From assembly GCF_023115465.1 (NCBI RefSeq), contig NZ_CP096034.1, forward strand, positions 868,001-932,000: a stretch of 64,000 nt of DNA. The letters are read 5' to 3'. Within the stretch, counting starts at the first letter, position 1. Each line of letters starts with the position of its first letter. The stretch comes from Gottfriedia acidiceleris (GTDB lineage: Bacteria > Bacillota > Bacilli > Bacillales > Bacillaceae_G). Of the stretch, positions 23,379-33,142 are shown in pieces. The notes under the pieces were generated by a model. The model did no database searches. It was not told the DNA's origin and saw only the letters and a program-made list of their open reading frames with translations. The translations under genes and the position numbers were made by a program.

Positions 23379-24275
23379 ATGTATAAAGGAGCATCCTATA
23401 AAATTTGGTCATTACTAATGGTATCCCCTTTTGTAATTTTATTTTTACTTTTTTGGGCGATTCCGTTAGTTTTAGGAGTCTGGATAAGCTTCCACAATTG
23501 GAATATATCCTCAGGGAACTTGGGGTTTATTGGCCTAGAAAACTATAAAACTATTCTTACACCGGATACAATTTATAATGAATTATTTATAAAAGGTTTA
23601 AAAAACACTCTTTATTTTGTAGTACTTAGTGTTCCGCCACTAGTAATTATTAGTTTAGGACTTGCGCTTATTATTGATAAACTCCCAAAAAAGTTTAAAG
23701 CGATTTACCGAACAATCTTTTTTATTTCATACTCTGTTTCAGTTACAGCAGTATCGTCAATATTTCTTTGGTTACTAAATAGTAACGGAGGCTATGTAAA
23801 CAATGTACTTCTGTCTATTGGGGTCATAAGGGAGCCAATCAATTGGTTAGGTGCTCAGCCATTTGCGTGGATTGGAGTATTAATCGCTACCATTTGGTGG
23901 ACAATTGGATTTAATATGATGCTATTTATTAATGCATTAGACGAAGTTGATTATTCATTATATGAGGCTGCAGATTTAGATGGTGCGGGTAATTGGGCGA
24001 AATTCCTCTATATTACTTTACCACAAATAAAAAATGTTGCTTTCTTTATACTAATCATGACTGTGATTGCTTCCTTTAACCTTTATGGACAAACAAAGTT
24101 AATTACTGCCGGAGGTCCTGAACAATCAACAAATACACTTATCATGAATATTCAAACATCAGTATTCGGTATGAACCAGCTTGGAATTGGTTCATCAATG
24201 GCAATTCTCATGGGACTAATTATGATGTTGATTACTGGGATCCAATATTGGGTTTCCTATCGAAAGAAAGATTGA
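23379..24275 (+). CDS. ABC sugar permease, MalF type
   Basis: A 298-residue inner-membrane permease with six helices and the cytoplasmic EAA loop YEAADLDGAGNWAKFLYITL (about 194-213), which contacts the ATPase. The N-terminal helix SLLMVSPFVILFLLFWAIPL and periplasmic SFHNWN-type segment are usual for MalF/LacF/UgpA permeases. ATG at 23379 with TTGGAGG upstream. It pairs with the next gene, 17 bases downstream. No ATP-binding subunit is encoded anywhere in the cluster, so a shared ATPase such as MsmX is inferred. Confidence 0.92.
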   Translation: MYKGASYKIWSLLMVSPFVILFLLFWAIPLVLGVWISFHNWNISSGNLGFIGLENYKTILTPDTIYNELFIKGLKNTLYFVVLSVPPLVIISLGLALIIDKLPKKFKAIYRTIFFISYSVSVTAVSSIFLWLLNSNGGYVNNVLLSIGVIREPINWLGAQPFAWIGVLIATIWWTIGFNMMLFINALDEVDYSLYEAADLDGAGNWAKFLYITLPQIKNVAFFILIMTVIASFNLYGQTKLITAGGPEQSTNTLIMNIQTSVFGMNQLGIGSSMAILMGLIMMLITGIQYWVSYRKKD

Positions 24276-24292
24276 AAAGGAAGTGATAAAAA

Positions 24293-25123
24293 ATGAGTAC
24301 AACTACAAAGAAAGCACTCCCAATTCTAATTATAGCTACTATAATAGCTATTTTATTTCTCTTACCACTAATATGGATGGTCTTTACATCTTTTAAAACG
24401 TTAAGCGAGTCAATGTCAAGTTCAGGTATTTTACCAACGAAGTGGACATTTGAAAATTACACTAGTATTTTTAGCTCGGTATCAGATACGCCAATTTTAA
24501 AATGGTTGTTTAATACAGCTTTTATTACAATTATTGGCACGATTTTAGTTGTGTTCGTGGATATTTTAGCAGCTTATGCACTAGCAAGATTAAATGTTCC
24601 GGGTAAAAAACTTATTATGGGAATGGTCTTTTTTTCGCTAGCAGTTCCTGGAATTGTCACTCTTTTCCCTGCATTTTATCTGTTTAAGTCTTTAAATCTT
24701 TTAAACTCGTTTATCCCTTTGATTCTTCCATATACTGCTAGTACAATGGGAGTGTTTTTAATCTATAATTTTCTAATTTCATTTCCAAAAGATTTAGAAG
24801 AAGCAGCTCATATTGATGGAGCAACGCAATGGCAAATTCTTTTTCATGTAATATTACCTGCGATTAAACCTGTGGCGATGACGCTAGGTGTAATTACGTT
24901 CTTAGCAATTTACAATGATTTCCTTTGGCCATCTTTAGTAACGAATTCAAATGAAATGAAAACTATTACGCTAGGGGTCGCAACACTAATTCAAGGCTCA
25001 AATTTTGTTAATCCTGCCAAAATGATGGCATCAACTGTAATCGCAACAATCCCAGGGATTATTGTTTTCTTAATAGCGAATAAATACATTGTAAAAAGCG
25101 TTACAAACACAGGTATTAAATAA
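24293..25123 (+). CDS. ABC sugar permease, MalG type
   Basis: A 276-residue partner permease with six helices. It has the MalG-type N-terminus LPLIWMVFTSFKTLSE, the EAA loop LEEAAHIDGATQWQILFHVI (about 164-183) and the C-terminal GxxxxAx region leading into FLIANKYIVKSVTNTGIK. It forms the membrane channel with the product of 23379-24275. ATG at 24293 with GGAAGTGAT upstream. The next gene (GH43) begins about 50 bases downstream in the same transcript. Confidence 0.92.
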   Translation: MSTTTKKALPILIIATIIAILFLLPLIWMVFTSFKTLSESMSSSGILPTKWTFENYTSIFSSVSDTPILKWLFNTAFITIIGTILVVFVDILAAYALARLNVPGKKLIMGMVFFSLAVPGIVTLFPAFYLFKSLNLLNSFIPLILPYTASTMGVFLIYNFLISFPKDLEEAAHIDGATQWQILFHVILPAIKPVAMTLGVITFLAIYNDFLWPSLVTNSNEMKTITLGVATLIQGSNFVNPAKMMASTVIATIPGIIVFLIANKYIVKSVTNTGIK

Positions 25124-25172
25124 AAAAATGAGTTTTGTATTAGTAGTTTAATATAATATAAAGGAGACGAAT

Positions 25173-26117
25173 ATGAAAACTGGATTTCGAACAATTAGTA
25201 AATTTAAAACTGATATGATTCATATGAGAGATCCTTTTATCTTTACATATCCTAAAGAGCAAAAGTATTATCTATATGGTACAACTTTTGCAGATGGATG
25301 TGGTGATAAAGATCCAGTTTTTGAAGTGTTTGTTAGTGATGATCTAGAAGAATGGGAAGGTCCATATGTGGCATTTAATCCACCAAAGGGTTTTTGGGGA
25401 GTTAGACAGTACTGGGCTCCTGAAGTCTTTGAAATAGATGGTTTATTCTATATGTTTGCATCGTTTAAAGGTGGGATTGGCGAGCATCGTGGTACTGGTA
25501 TTCTAGTAGCAGAACACCCAGCTGGTCCTTATATTCCCCATAGTGAAGGGTCTATTACTCCCAAAGACTGGGAATGCTTAGATGGAACGTATTATAAAGA
25601 TGATAATGGTGTACGTTGGATGGTTTTTTGTCACGAATGGACTCAATTATATGATGGCAGAATAAAAGCGGTAAGATTATCCGAGGATTTAAAAAAATCG
25701 GTTGGTGAGCCAATTGACATATTAAATGCTGCAGATATGCCATGGATTCGTCATTTTGGCGATCCAAGAATTGAAAAAAAGGGTTATTTAACTGACGCAC
25801 CATTTATGTATAAGGCTAAAAATGGCGAACTAATAATGACGTGGTCCAGTTATTCTATTCCTAACTATGGAGATGTTGGGATGGGGGGATATACAGTAGC
25901 GATTGCAAGATCAAAAAATGGTGAGATAACTGGTGAATGGGAACATGACTTAAAACTACTTTTAGATCGAAATGCAGGACATTCTAGTCTTTTTCGTGAT
26001 CTGCACGATCAGTTATATATTTGCACACATTATCCCGATACTCCTCATGGAAGTGAAAGACCTTTGTTTATAAAAATGGTCGAAACAGAAGATGGTATAA
26101 TGATTGCAGAAAATTAA
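25173..26117 (+). CDS. Glycoside hydrolase family 43 protein
   Basis: A 314-residue five-bladed beta-propeller glycosidase of the GH43 type. The catalytic base lies in MRDPFIFTYP (about D17), the transition-state-stabilising Asp probably in the WECLDGTYY region, and WAPEVFEIDGLFYMF is the usual blade motif. The expected general acid Glu (E-G-P-F) is replaced by Asp in LTDAPFMYK, a variant I recall in some GH43 subfamilies. There is no signal peptide, so it acts in the cytoplasm on imported oligosaccharides, probably removing arabinose- or xylose-like side groups. ATG at 25173 with AAAGGAG upstream. Specificity is inferred from its neighbours only. Confidence 0.8.
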   Translation: MKTGFRTISKFKTDMIHMRDPFIFTYPKEQKYYLYGTTFADGCGDKDPVFEVFVSDDLEEWEGPYVAFNPPKGFWGVRQYWAPEVFEIDGLFYMFASFKGGIGEHRGTGILVAEHPAGPYIPHSEGSITPKDWECLDGTYYKDDNGVRWMVFCHEWTQLYDGRIKAVRLSEDLKKSVGEPIDILNAADMPWIRHFGDPRIEKKGYLTDAPFMYKAKNGELIMTWSSYSIPNYGDVGMGGYTVAIARSKNGEITGEWEHDLKLLLDRNAGHSSLFRDLHDQLYICTHYPDTPHGSERPLFIKMVETEDGIMIAEN

Positions 26118-26184
26118 ATAAATGGGAGAATTTCTTAATTAAGAGATATCTTTTAAAAGCTAAGAGGAAAATGATTCCTTTTAA

Positions 26185-27195
<1,011 letters not shown>

Positions 27196-27198
27196 TTA

Positions 27199-27246
27199 AA
27201 AGCACATGGTTTAGGCATTTTAGCCAAGTATCATGTGTTTTTTTTA
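27199..27246 (+). terminator. Terminator after the LacI-family gene
   Basis: Outer stem aagcacatg/catgtgttt enclosing ttaggcattttagccaa, followed by a long T-run. Confidence 0.75.
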
Positions 27247-27281
27247 TTTGTTTTTCAATAGTTTGTTAAAAATTCATTATT

Positions 27282-27337
27282 TTTTTAGTTAAATTTTTAG
27301 TAAAAACATTGACTGTTTTTTACTTTTTTAATAAAAT
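27282..27337 (+). promoter_or_regulatory. Promoter 2 of the galactan cluster with upstream AT box
   Basis: Box tttttagttaaatttttagt (27282-27301, continuing aaaa), -35 TTGACT at 27309-27314, 17-bp spacer, -10 TAAAAT at 27332-27337. It copies the layout of promoter 1 at 21842. Confidence 0.75.
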
Positions 27338-27341
27338 TAAT

Positions 27342-27355
27342 TAAAAGCGCTTTCA
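27342..27355. promoter_or_regulatory. cre-like catabolite-repression operator
   Basis: TAAAAGCGCTTTCA sits four bases after the -10 of promoter 2 and matches the cre palindrome except for A in place of G at position 2. CcpA bound here should repress the GH2-galKETM transcript. Confidence 0.8.
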
Positions 27356-27412
27356 ATAATATGTAATTAGAAAAATATATTTTTACTAAATGATGATTAG
27401 GAGAGATTGTTT

Positions 27413-29209
27413 ATGACCCATCGCCAAGAATATCCAAGACCGCATTTAATTCGTAAAGAATGGCTTAACTTAAATGGAACGTGGAGCTTTGTATTTGATG
27501 ATGATAATGTAGGTTCTAAACAGAAATGGTACAAAAACAATTGTACTTTTGATAAAGAGATTGAAGTACCATTTGCTTATCAATCTAAACTAAGTGGAAT
27601 AAATGACAGTACTTTCCATGATGTTGTTTGGTATAAGAGAGAATTTGAAATACCTGAAAACTGGAATGGTAAAAATGTCATTCTACATTTTGGTGCTGTA
27701 GATTATCGTGCCTGGGTTTACGTAAATGAACAATTCGTTGGTTTCCACGAGGGTGGGAATACTGCATTCGAGTTCGATATTACAAACTCTTTGACGATTG
27801 GTAAACAAACAGTAGTGGTTAAAGTAGAGGATCCTTCAACAGATGAAACGATACCACGTGGAAAACAATATTGGTTAGAGCAATCCGACAGTATCTGGTA
27901 CACACGCACAACAGGGATTTGGCAAACAGTCTGGCTTGAAACGCTAAATCCCACTCATCTTTCTAAGTTACGATTTACACCTGATATAGATAAAGGTGAA
28001 ATCAGTGTTGAATTTGAGCTTGAAGGTAATATTTTTGATAAAGAAGTTCAGTTTGAGATTGAATTTAAAGGTCAAAGAGTACTTAAAGATAAAATATTAA
28101 TTCATGAAAAGTATAATAGGAGATCATTTAACCTATATAGTCAAAAGATTTTTCGTACAAGTTTTCACCATGATGGGTGGAACTGGACACCTGAAAACCC
28201 TAACCTATTTGATGTGAAAATTACATTATTTGAAGGAGATAATCAACTAGACGAAATCAAAACTTATTTTGGAATGAGGAAAATTCATACGGAAAACAAA
28301 ATGATCTATTTGAATAATCGTCCTTATTATCAAAAGTTAGTTTTAGACCAAGGTTACTGGCCAGATGGATTATTGACTGCTCCAACTGATGAAGATTTAA
28401 AAAAAGATATTATTCTTTCAAAGGAAATGGGCTTTAATGGTTGTCGTAAGCATCAAAAGGTAGAAGATCCGAGATTTTTATATTGGGCAGATAAACTAGG
28501 GTTTCTAGTTTGGGGAGAATGCGCTGCGAGTCCATCTTATAGTGAGGATGCTGCAGCACGGTTAATGAAGGAATGGGTTGAAATTGTTGAAAGAGACTAT
28601 AATCACCCATCAATAGTTGCTTGGGTACCGCTAAATGAAAGCTGGGGTATTCCTAATGTTAGAGATAACCGTCAGCAGCAACATCATTCTTTAGCAATGT
28701 ACCATTTAATTCATTCAATTGATCCAACTAGACTTGTTATTTCAAATGATGGCTGGGAATTAACAAAATCAGATATAGTAGCAGTTCATAATTATAATCA
28801 TGGAAATAAAGATGAAGGTTTAAAATACGAGAGATTTCTAGAGGAACTAGCTACGGAAGATGCTATTCTTTCATCAATGCCAGCAAAAAGATCAATATTT
28901 GCAAACGGATTTGATTATGAAGGTGAGCCGATATTATTAACAGAATTTGGAGGGATAGGCTACAAAGTTGGGGCTGATGCAGGATGGGGATACACATCAG
29001 TAGCAAATGAACATGATTTTATTAATGATTATTCAAGAGTTATGAAAGCAGTGTATAGTTCTAAAATTCTGCATGGGTATTGCTACACACAATTAACAGA
29101 TGTTGAACAAGAGATAAATGGATTACTAACTTATAACCGTGAACCTAAATGCGATTTAAAAGAAATTAAGAAGATAAATGATATGTGGCATTTAGAAATT
29201 GTTAAGTAA
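27413..29209 (+). CDS. Glycoside hydrolase family 2 (beta-galactosidase-like)
   Basis: A 598-residue cytoplasmic GH2 enzyme. The N-terminal sugar-binding jelly roll (VVWYKREFEIPENWNGKNVI, FGAVDYRAWVYVNEQFVG) is followed by an immunoglobulin-like domain and a TIM barrel. The barrel has the acid/base in VAWVPLNESWGIP (Asn-Glu) and the nucleophile in ILLTEFGGIGY. It is much shorter than LacZ and lacks its C-terminal domains, so it resembles the compact beta-galactosidase/beta-glucuronidase group. No signal peptide. Being ahead of galKETM favours galactose release. The ATG at 27413 is preferred because AGGAG lies nine bases upstream; the TTG at 27407 is too close. Confidence 0.87.
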   Translation: MTHRQEYPRPHLIRKEWLNLNGTWSFVFDDDNVGSKQKWYKNNCTFDKEIEVPFAYQSKLSGINDSTFHDVVWYKREFEIPENWNGKNVILHFGAVDYRAWVYVNEQFVGFHEGGNTAFEFDITNSLTIGKQTVVVKVEDPSTDETIPRGKQYWLEQSDSIWYTRTTGIWQTVWLETLNPTHLSKLRFTPDIDKGEISVEFELEGNIFDKEVQFEIEFKGQRVLKDKILIHEKYNRRSFNLYSQKIFRTSFHHDGWNWTPENPNLFDVKITLFEGDNQLDEIKTYFGMRKIHTENKMIYLNNRPYYQKLVLDQGYWPDGLLTAPTDEDLKKDIILSKEMGFNGCRKHQKVEDPRFLYWADKLGFLVWGECAASPSYSEDAAARLMKEWVEIVERDYNHPSIVAWVPLNESWGIPNVRDNRQQQHHSLAMYHLIHSIDPTRLVISNDGWELTKSDIVAVHNYNHGNKDEGLKYERFLEELATEDAILSSMPAKRSIFANGFDYEGEPILLTEFGGIGYKVGADAGWGYTSVANEHDFINDYSRVMKAVYSSKILHGYCYTQLTDVEQEINGLLTYNREPKCDLKEIKKINDMWHLEIVK

Positions 29210-29232
29210 TAGATTCTATTCTGAGATTAATA

Positions 29233-29403
29233 ATGTATATTTTGAATGAACTTGAGAATAAGGTTAGCATTTCTTGTCAAAAAATTATTCCCTTCATTTT
29301 AATTATTTGTATGATTGTAATTCGTTTTTATATCTTTCTACTAATTAATAATAATAATTCAACTAGACGTCCATTAACGATTTATAAACATATTTTGAGA
29401 TAA
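29233..29403 (+). CDS. Possible small membrane peptide between GH2 and galK (weak)
   Basis: A 56-codon reading frame with one strong hydrophobic segment (IIPFILIICMIVIRFYIFLL) and a basic end (NSTRRPLTIYKHILR). There is no ribosome binding site before its ATG. It may be the leftover end of a larger membrane protein gene, or chance. It accounts for most of the 240-bp gap in an otherwise tight operon. Confidence 0.25.
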   Translation: MYILNELENKVSISCQKIIPFILIICMIVIRFYIFLLINNNNSTRRPLTIYKHILR

Positions 29404-29450
29404 AGTAAGAGATTCAATAGAAATTGGAAGTAACCTTTGGAGGAATTCGG

Positions 29451-30632
29451 ATGGATTTATCACCTTTAAGAAAAAAATTCTCTGATATATTTGCTATAAC
29501 TCATACACGATATTTCTTTGCCCCTGGTCGAATAAATTTAATTGGAGAACATACCGATTATAACGGTGGAAATGTGTTTCCATGTGCTATTACATTCGGG
29601 ACTTATGGACTGGCAAGAAAAAGAGAAGATAATTTGGTAAAGCTGTATTCAATGAATTTCCCAGAAAGTGGGATTATTGAATTCAGCCTCCAGGATTTAA
29701 ATTATAATGAAGAACACAATTGGGCGAACTATCCTAAAGGAATAATTAAGTTCCTTTTAGAGGACAACTACAAGATTAATTCTGGTGTAGACATTTTATA
29801 TTACGGTAATATTCCCAGTGGAGCTGGATTGTCATCATCAGCATCAATTGAACTAGTAACAGGTGTGATAGTAGATTCTTTGTTTGAGCTAAATTTGGAT
29901 CGCCTACATTTGGTAAGGCTTGGTAAAAAGGTTGAAAATGAATTTATAGGTGTAAATAGTGGGATTATGGATCAATTTGCAATTGGAATGGGCTCAAAAG
30001 GTTGTGGAATCCTTCTAGATTGCCAAACACTAAAATATGAGTATGCACCCGTTCATCTAGAAAATCACCATCTTATTATCATGAATTCGAATAAAAGGCG
30101 AGAATTAGTAAGCTCTAAGTATAATGAGCGTAGAGATGAGTGTCAACAGGCACTCGCTGATATACAAAAACATATAGAGATAGAATCATTAGGACAATTG
30201 TCAGAACAAGAGTTTGAAGTACTTAAAAATACGATTAAAAATGAAACAGTTAGAAAAAGAGCAAAACATGCTGTTTATGAAAATCATCGTACATTAAAAG
30301 CTTTAAATGAATTAAAGAATAATAATTTAAAAGAATTTGGGGAACTGATGAACCAATCACATATATCTTTGCGTGATGATTATGAAGTTACGGGAATGGA
30401 GCTTGATACTCTAGTAGAAGTTGCTTGGCAACAACCAGGTGTAATTGGTGCTAGAATGACGGGAGCAGGTTTTGGCGGTTGTGCAATTGCGATTGTAGAG
30501 AAAGAAGGTACTGAAGAATTTATTGAAAATGTTGGTATGGCTTACAAACAGAAAATAGGATATGAAGCATATTTTTATATCGCCGGTATTGGTGATGGTG
30601 CGAAAGAAATTACAATGGAGGTTCTGCAATGA
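29451..30632 (+). CDS. galK: Galactokinase
   Basis: A 393-residue GHMP kinase phosphorylating galactose to galactose-1-phosphate, the second step of the Leloir pathway. Signatures in order: galactokinase motif GRINLIGEHTDYNGG (about 26-40), the ATP-binding GNIPSGAGLSSSASIE (about 120-135), the Asp in GIMDQFAIGMG (catalytic base), and the C-terminal GARMTGAGFGGCAIAI. ATG at 29451 with GGAGG six bases upstream; the longer frame from 29424 lacks such a site. Its stop overlaps the galE start (ATGA), so the two are translationally coupled. Confidence 0.97.
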   Translation: MDLSPLRKKFSDIFAITHTRYFFAPGRINLIGEHTDYNGGNVFPCAITFGTYGLARKREDNLVKLYSMNFPESGIIEFSLQDLNYNEEHNWANYPKGIIKFLLEDNYKINSGVDILYYGNIPSGAGLSSSASIELVTGVIVDSLFELNLDRLHLVRLGKKVENEFIGVNSGIMDQFAIGMGSKGCGILLDCQTLKYEYAPVHLENHHLIIMNSNKRRELVSSKYNERRDECQQALADIQKHIEIESLGQLSEQEFEVLKNTIKNETVRKRAKHAVYENHRTLKALNELKNNNLKEFGELMNQSHISLRDDYEVTGMELDTLVEVAWQQPGVIGARMTGAGFGGCAIAIVEKEGTEEFIENVGMAYKQKIGYEAYFYIAGIGDGAKEITMEVLQ

Positions 30633-31618
30633 GTATTCTAGTTCTTGGAGGTGCTGGGTATATTGGCTCCCACGCTGTGTATCAATTAATTGATCAAAAA
30701 TATGATGTTGTTGTCGTTGATAATCTTCAAACAGGTCACCGAAAAGCAATCCATCCAAATGCTAAATTCTATTATGGAGATATTCGTGACAAAAGTTTTT
30801 TACAGAAGGTTTTTGAAAATGAGAAAATAGAAGGGGTTTTACATTTTGCTGCTAGCTCTTTAGTGGGGGAATCTATGATCCAGCCTATAAAATATTTTGA
30901 TAATAATGTTTATGGAACTCAAGTATTACTTGATGTCATGGTCGAGTTCGGTGTAAAAAATATTGTTTTCTCTTCAACAGCTGCGACGTATGGTGAACAA
31001 GAAATTATGCCAATTACGGAAGAAATGAATACAGTTCCTACAAATGCTTATGGAGAAACAAAGTTAATGATGGAGAAACTAATGAAATGGTGTGATATTG
31101 CCCATGATATCAAATTTGTTTCTCTAAGATATTTTAATGTTGCTGGTGCTCGACTAACAGGAGAGATTGGTGAAGATCATAATCCAGAAACCCATTTAAT
31201 TCCTTTAGTACTTCAAGTGGCATTAAATCAGCGCGAATTTATTTCAATTTTTGGGGACGATTATGATACAAATGATGGAACTTGTATCCGAGATTATATC
31301 CACGTTGAAGATTTAATTAATGCACACATTCTTTCATTACAATATTTGCAAAATGGTGGAGCAAGCAATATTTTCAATCTTGGAAGTAGCCAAGGCTATT
31401 CTGTAATAGATATTATTGAATCTGCAAGAGAGGTCACTGGACATGAAATCCCTACTAAAATAGTTGAACGAAGAGCGGGTGACCCTAGTAAGTTAATTGC
31501 ATCCTCTACCAAAGCAATTGAAGTATTAGGTTGGCAACCTAAACATGCCTCAATCAAGCAGATCATTCAAGATGCTTGGAACTGGCATCGATCACATATT
31601 GATGGATACAATGACTAG
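30629..31618 (+). CDS. galE: UDP-glucose 4-epimerase
   Basis: A 329-residue extended SDR that interconverts UDP-galactose and UDP-glucose using tightly bound NAD. NAD-binding GGAGYIGSH is at about 7-15, the catalytic region is SSTAATYG with YGETK (Tyr-x-x-x-Lys at about 149-153), and the family segment YFNVAGA follows. The C-terminus matches the usual length. ATG at 30629 overlaps galK by four bases, with ATGGAGG upstream. Part of the galKETM operon. Confidence 0.97.
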   Translation: MSILVLGGAGYIGSHAVYQLIDQKYDVVVVDNLQTGHRKAIHPNAKFYYGDIRDKSFLQKVFENEKIEGVLHFAASSLVGESMIQPIKYFDNNVYGTQVLLDVMVEFGVKNIVFSSTAATYGEQEIMPITEEMNTVPTNAYGETKLMMEKLMKWCDIAHDIKFVSLRYFNVAGARLTGEIGEDHNPETHLIPLVLQVALNQREFISIFGDDYDTNDGTCIRDYIHVEDLINAHILSLQYLQNGGASNIFNLGSSQGYSVIDIIESAREVTGHEIPTKIVERRAGDPSKLIASSTKAIEVLGWQPKHASIKQIIQDAWNWHRSHIDGYND

Positions 31619-31630
31619 GGGTGATTAACT

Positions 31631-33124
31631 ATGAATATCTATGCTTCGATCCAGGGACTGTTGCATCAAGTTATTTCAGTAGAATTAATTCCTTCAGAAG
31701 ATGAGATTTACTCCCGAAACAAAATCATGAGCCTATTAGCTTTGGATGCATTTCCTAATCAAGTGACCTTTGATAGGAATAAGGATATTCCAGATTTTCT
31801 AGAAGAAATTGCTTACTATGCAATAAATGAGGGGTTTATTAAGAATCAGACTGATGAAATAGAGATTTTTTTAAGTGAATTGATGGATATATTTTTACCA
31901 AGACCCTCAGACTTGAATAATAGGTTTTATCAAAAATATTCAAAAGATCCAATAACAGCTACTAATTATTTTTATAAATTTAGCCAAGATAGCAATTATA
32001 TCAAAACGAAAGATATATCTAAAAATATTAGCTATAAAGTCAATACTAATTATGGTGAATTAGATATCACAATAAACTTATCTAAGCCTGAGAAAGATCC
32101 AGTGCAAATTGCTTTTGAACGTAAATTGAAACCATCAACTTCTACCTACCCAAAATGTCTTTTATGTATCGAAAACGAAGGATATAGTGGAAGAATTGGA
32201 CATCCTGCTCGTTCAAACCATCGAATGGTTCGCGTAGAAATAAATGACGAGAAATGGTTATTACAATACTCACCTTATGTTTATTACAATGAACATTGCA
32301 TCCTTTTAGCTAATACTCACCGTGAAATGAAAATAGATCGTGAAACTTTTACTAGATTACTAGACTTCATAGAAAAGTTTCCTCATTATTTCATTGGGTC
32401 AAATGCTGATTTACCAATCGTAGGAGGATCTATTCTCTCGCATGATCATTATCAAGGTGGAAATTATGAGTTTGCGATGGCAAAAGCAGTAGATGAATAT
32501 GAATTTAAGATGGAAAGTTTTCCGTTAATATCTGCCTCAATTCTTAAATGGCCAGTGTCTGTCATACGTCTTAGAGGAGTAAATAAAAGCGACCTTATCA
32601 GTGCATCAGAGTATATCTTGAATAAGTGGAAGAACTATAGCGATCCTGAAGTTAATATTGTCGCGTATACAGGAGAAGTTCGCCATAATACAATTACTCC
32701 GATAGCTCGTATTAAAAATAAGAACGAATTTGAAATCGACCTAGTATTACGTAATAACAGAACAAATGAAGAGCATCCAATGGGAATCTTTCACCCTCAT
32801 GAGGATGTTCACCATATTAAAAAAGAGAATATTGGTTTAATAGAAGTGATGGGATTAGCTGTCCTCCCCGCTAGGCTCGATCGAGAAATTACTGAAATTG
32901 AGAAATATTTACTTGGACAAGCAAATGAAATAGAGCCCTACCACTTAGCTTGGGTCGAGGATATGAAAAAACGTTACGTAGGAAAAATTTCAACTCAAAC
33001 AGTGTCTGAAATAGTTCGGAATGAATTAGGTAGAAAATTTCTAAGCGCACTAGAAGATGCTGGAGTATATAAGTGGGATCAAAAAGGATTAGAAGCATTC
33101 AGACGATTTATTGATATATTATGA
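31631..33124 (+). CDS. galT: Galactose-1-phosphate uridylyltransferase, class II (GalT-2)
   Basis: A 497-residue enzyme exchanging UDP between UDP-glucose and galactose-1-phosphate. Its length and sequence place it with the Firmicute GalT-2 form, not the shorter E. coli type. Visible features: KCLLCIENEGYSGRIGHPAR (CxxC plus substrate loop), the AxxHYQGG-like nucleophile region SHDHYQGGNYEFAM, and the C-terminal HPHEDVHHIKKENIGLIEVM. ATG at 31631 with AGGGGTG upstream, twelve bases after galE. Completes the Leloir set with galK, galE and galM. Confidence 0.95.
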   Translation: MNIYASIQGLLHQVISVELIPSEDEIYSRNKIMSLLALDAFPNQVTFDRNKDIPDFLEEIAYYAINEGFIKNQTDEIEIFLSELMDIFLPRPSDLNNRFYQKYSKDPITATNYFYKFSQDSNYIKTKDISKNISYKVNTNYGELDITINLSKPEKDPVQIAFERKLKPSTSTYPKCLLCIENEGYSGRIGHPARSNHRMVRVEINDEKWLLQYSPYVYYNEHCILLANTHREMKIDRETFTRLLDFIEKFPHYFIGSNADLPIVGGSILSHDHYQGGNYEFAMAKAVDEYEFKMESFPLISASILKWPVSVIRLRGVNKSDLISASEYILNKWKNYSDPEVNIVAYTGEVRHNTITPIARIKNKNEFEIDLVLRNNRTNEEHPMGIFHPHEDVHHIKKENIGLIEVMGLAVLPARLDREITEIEKYLLGQANEIEPYHLAWVEDMKKRYVGKISTQTVSEIVRNELGRKFLSALEDAGVYKWDQKGLEAFRRFIDIL

Positions 33125-33142
33125 TAAATAGGAGTTAAAATC

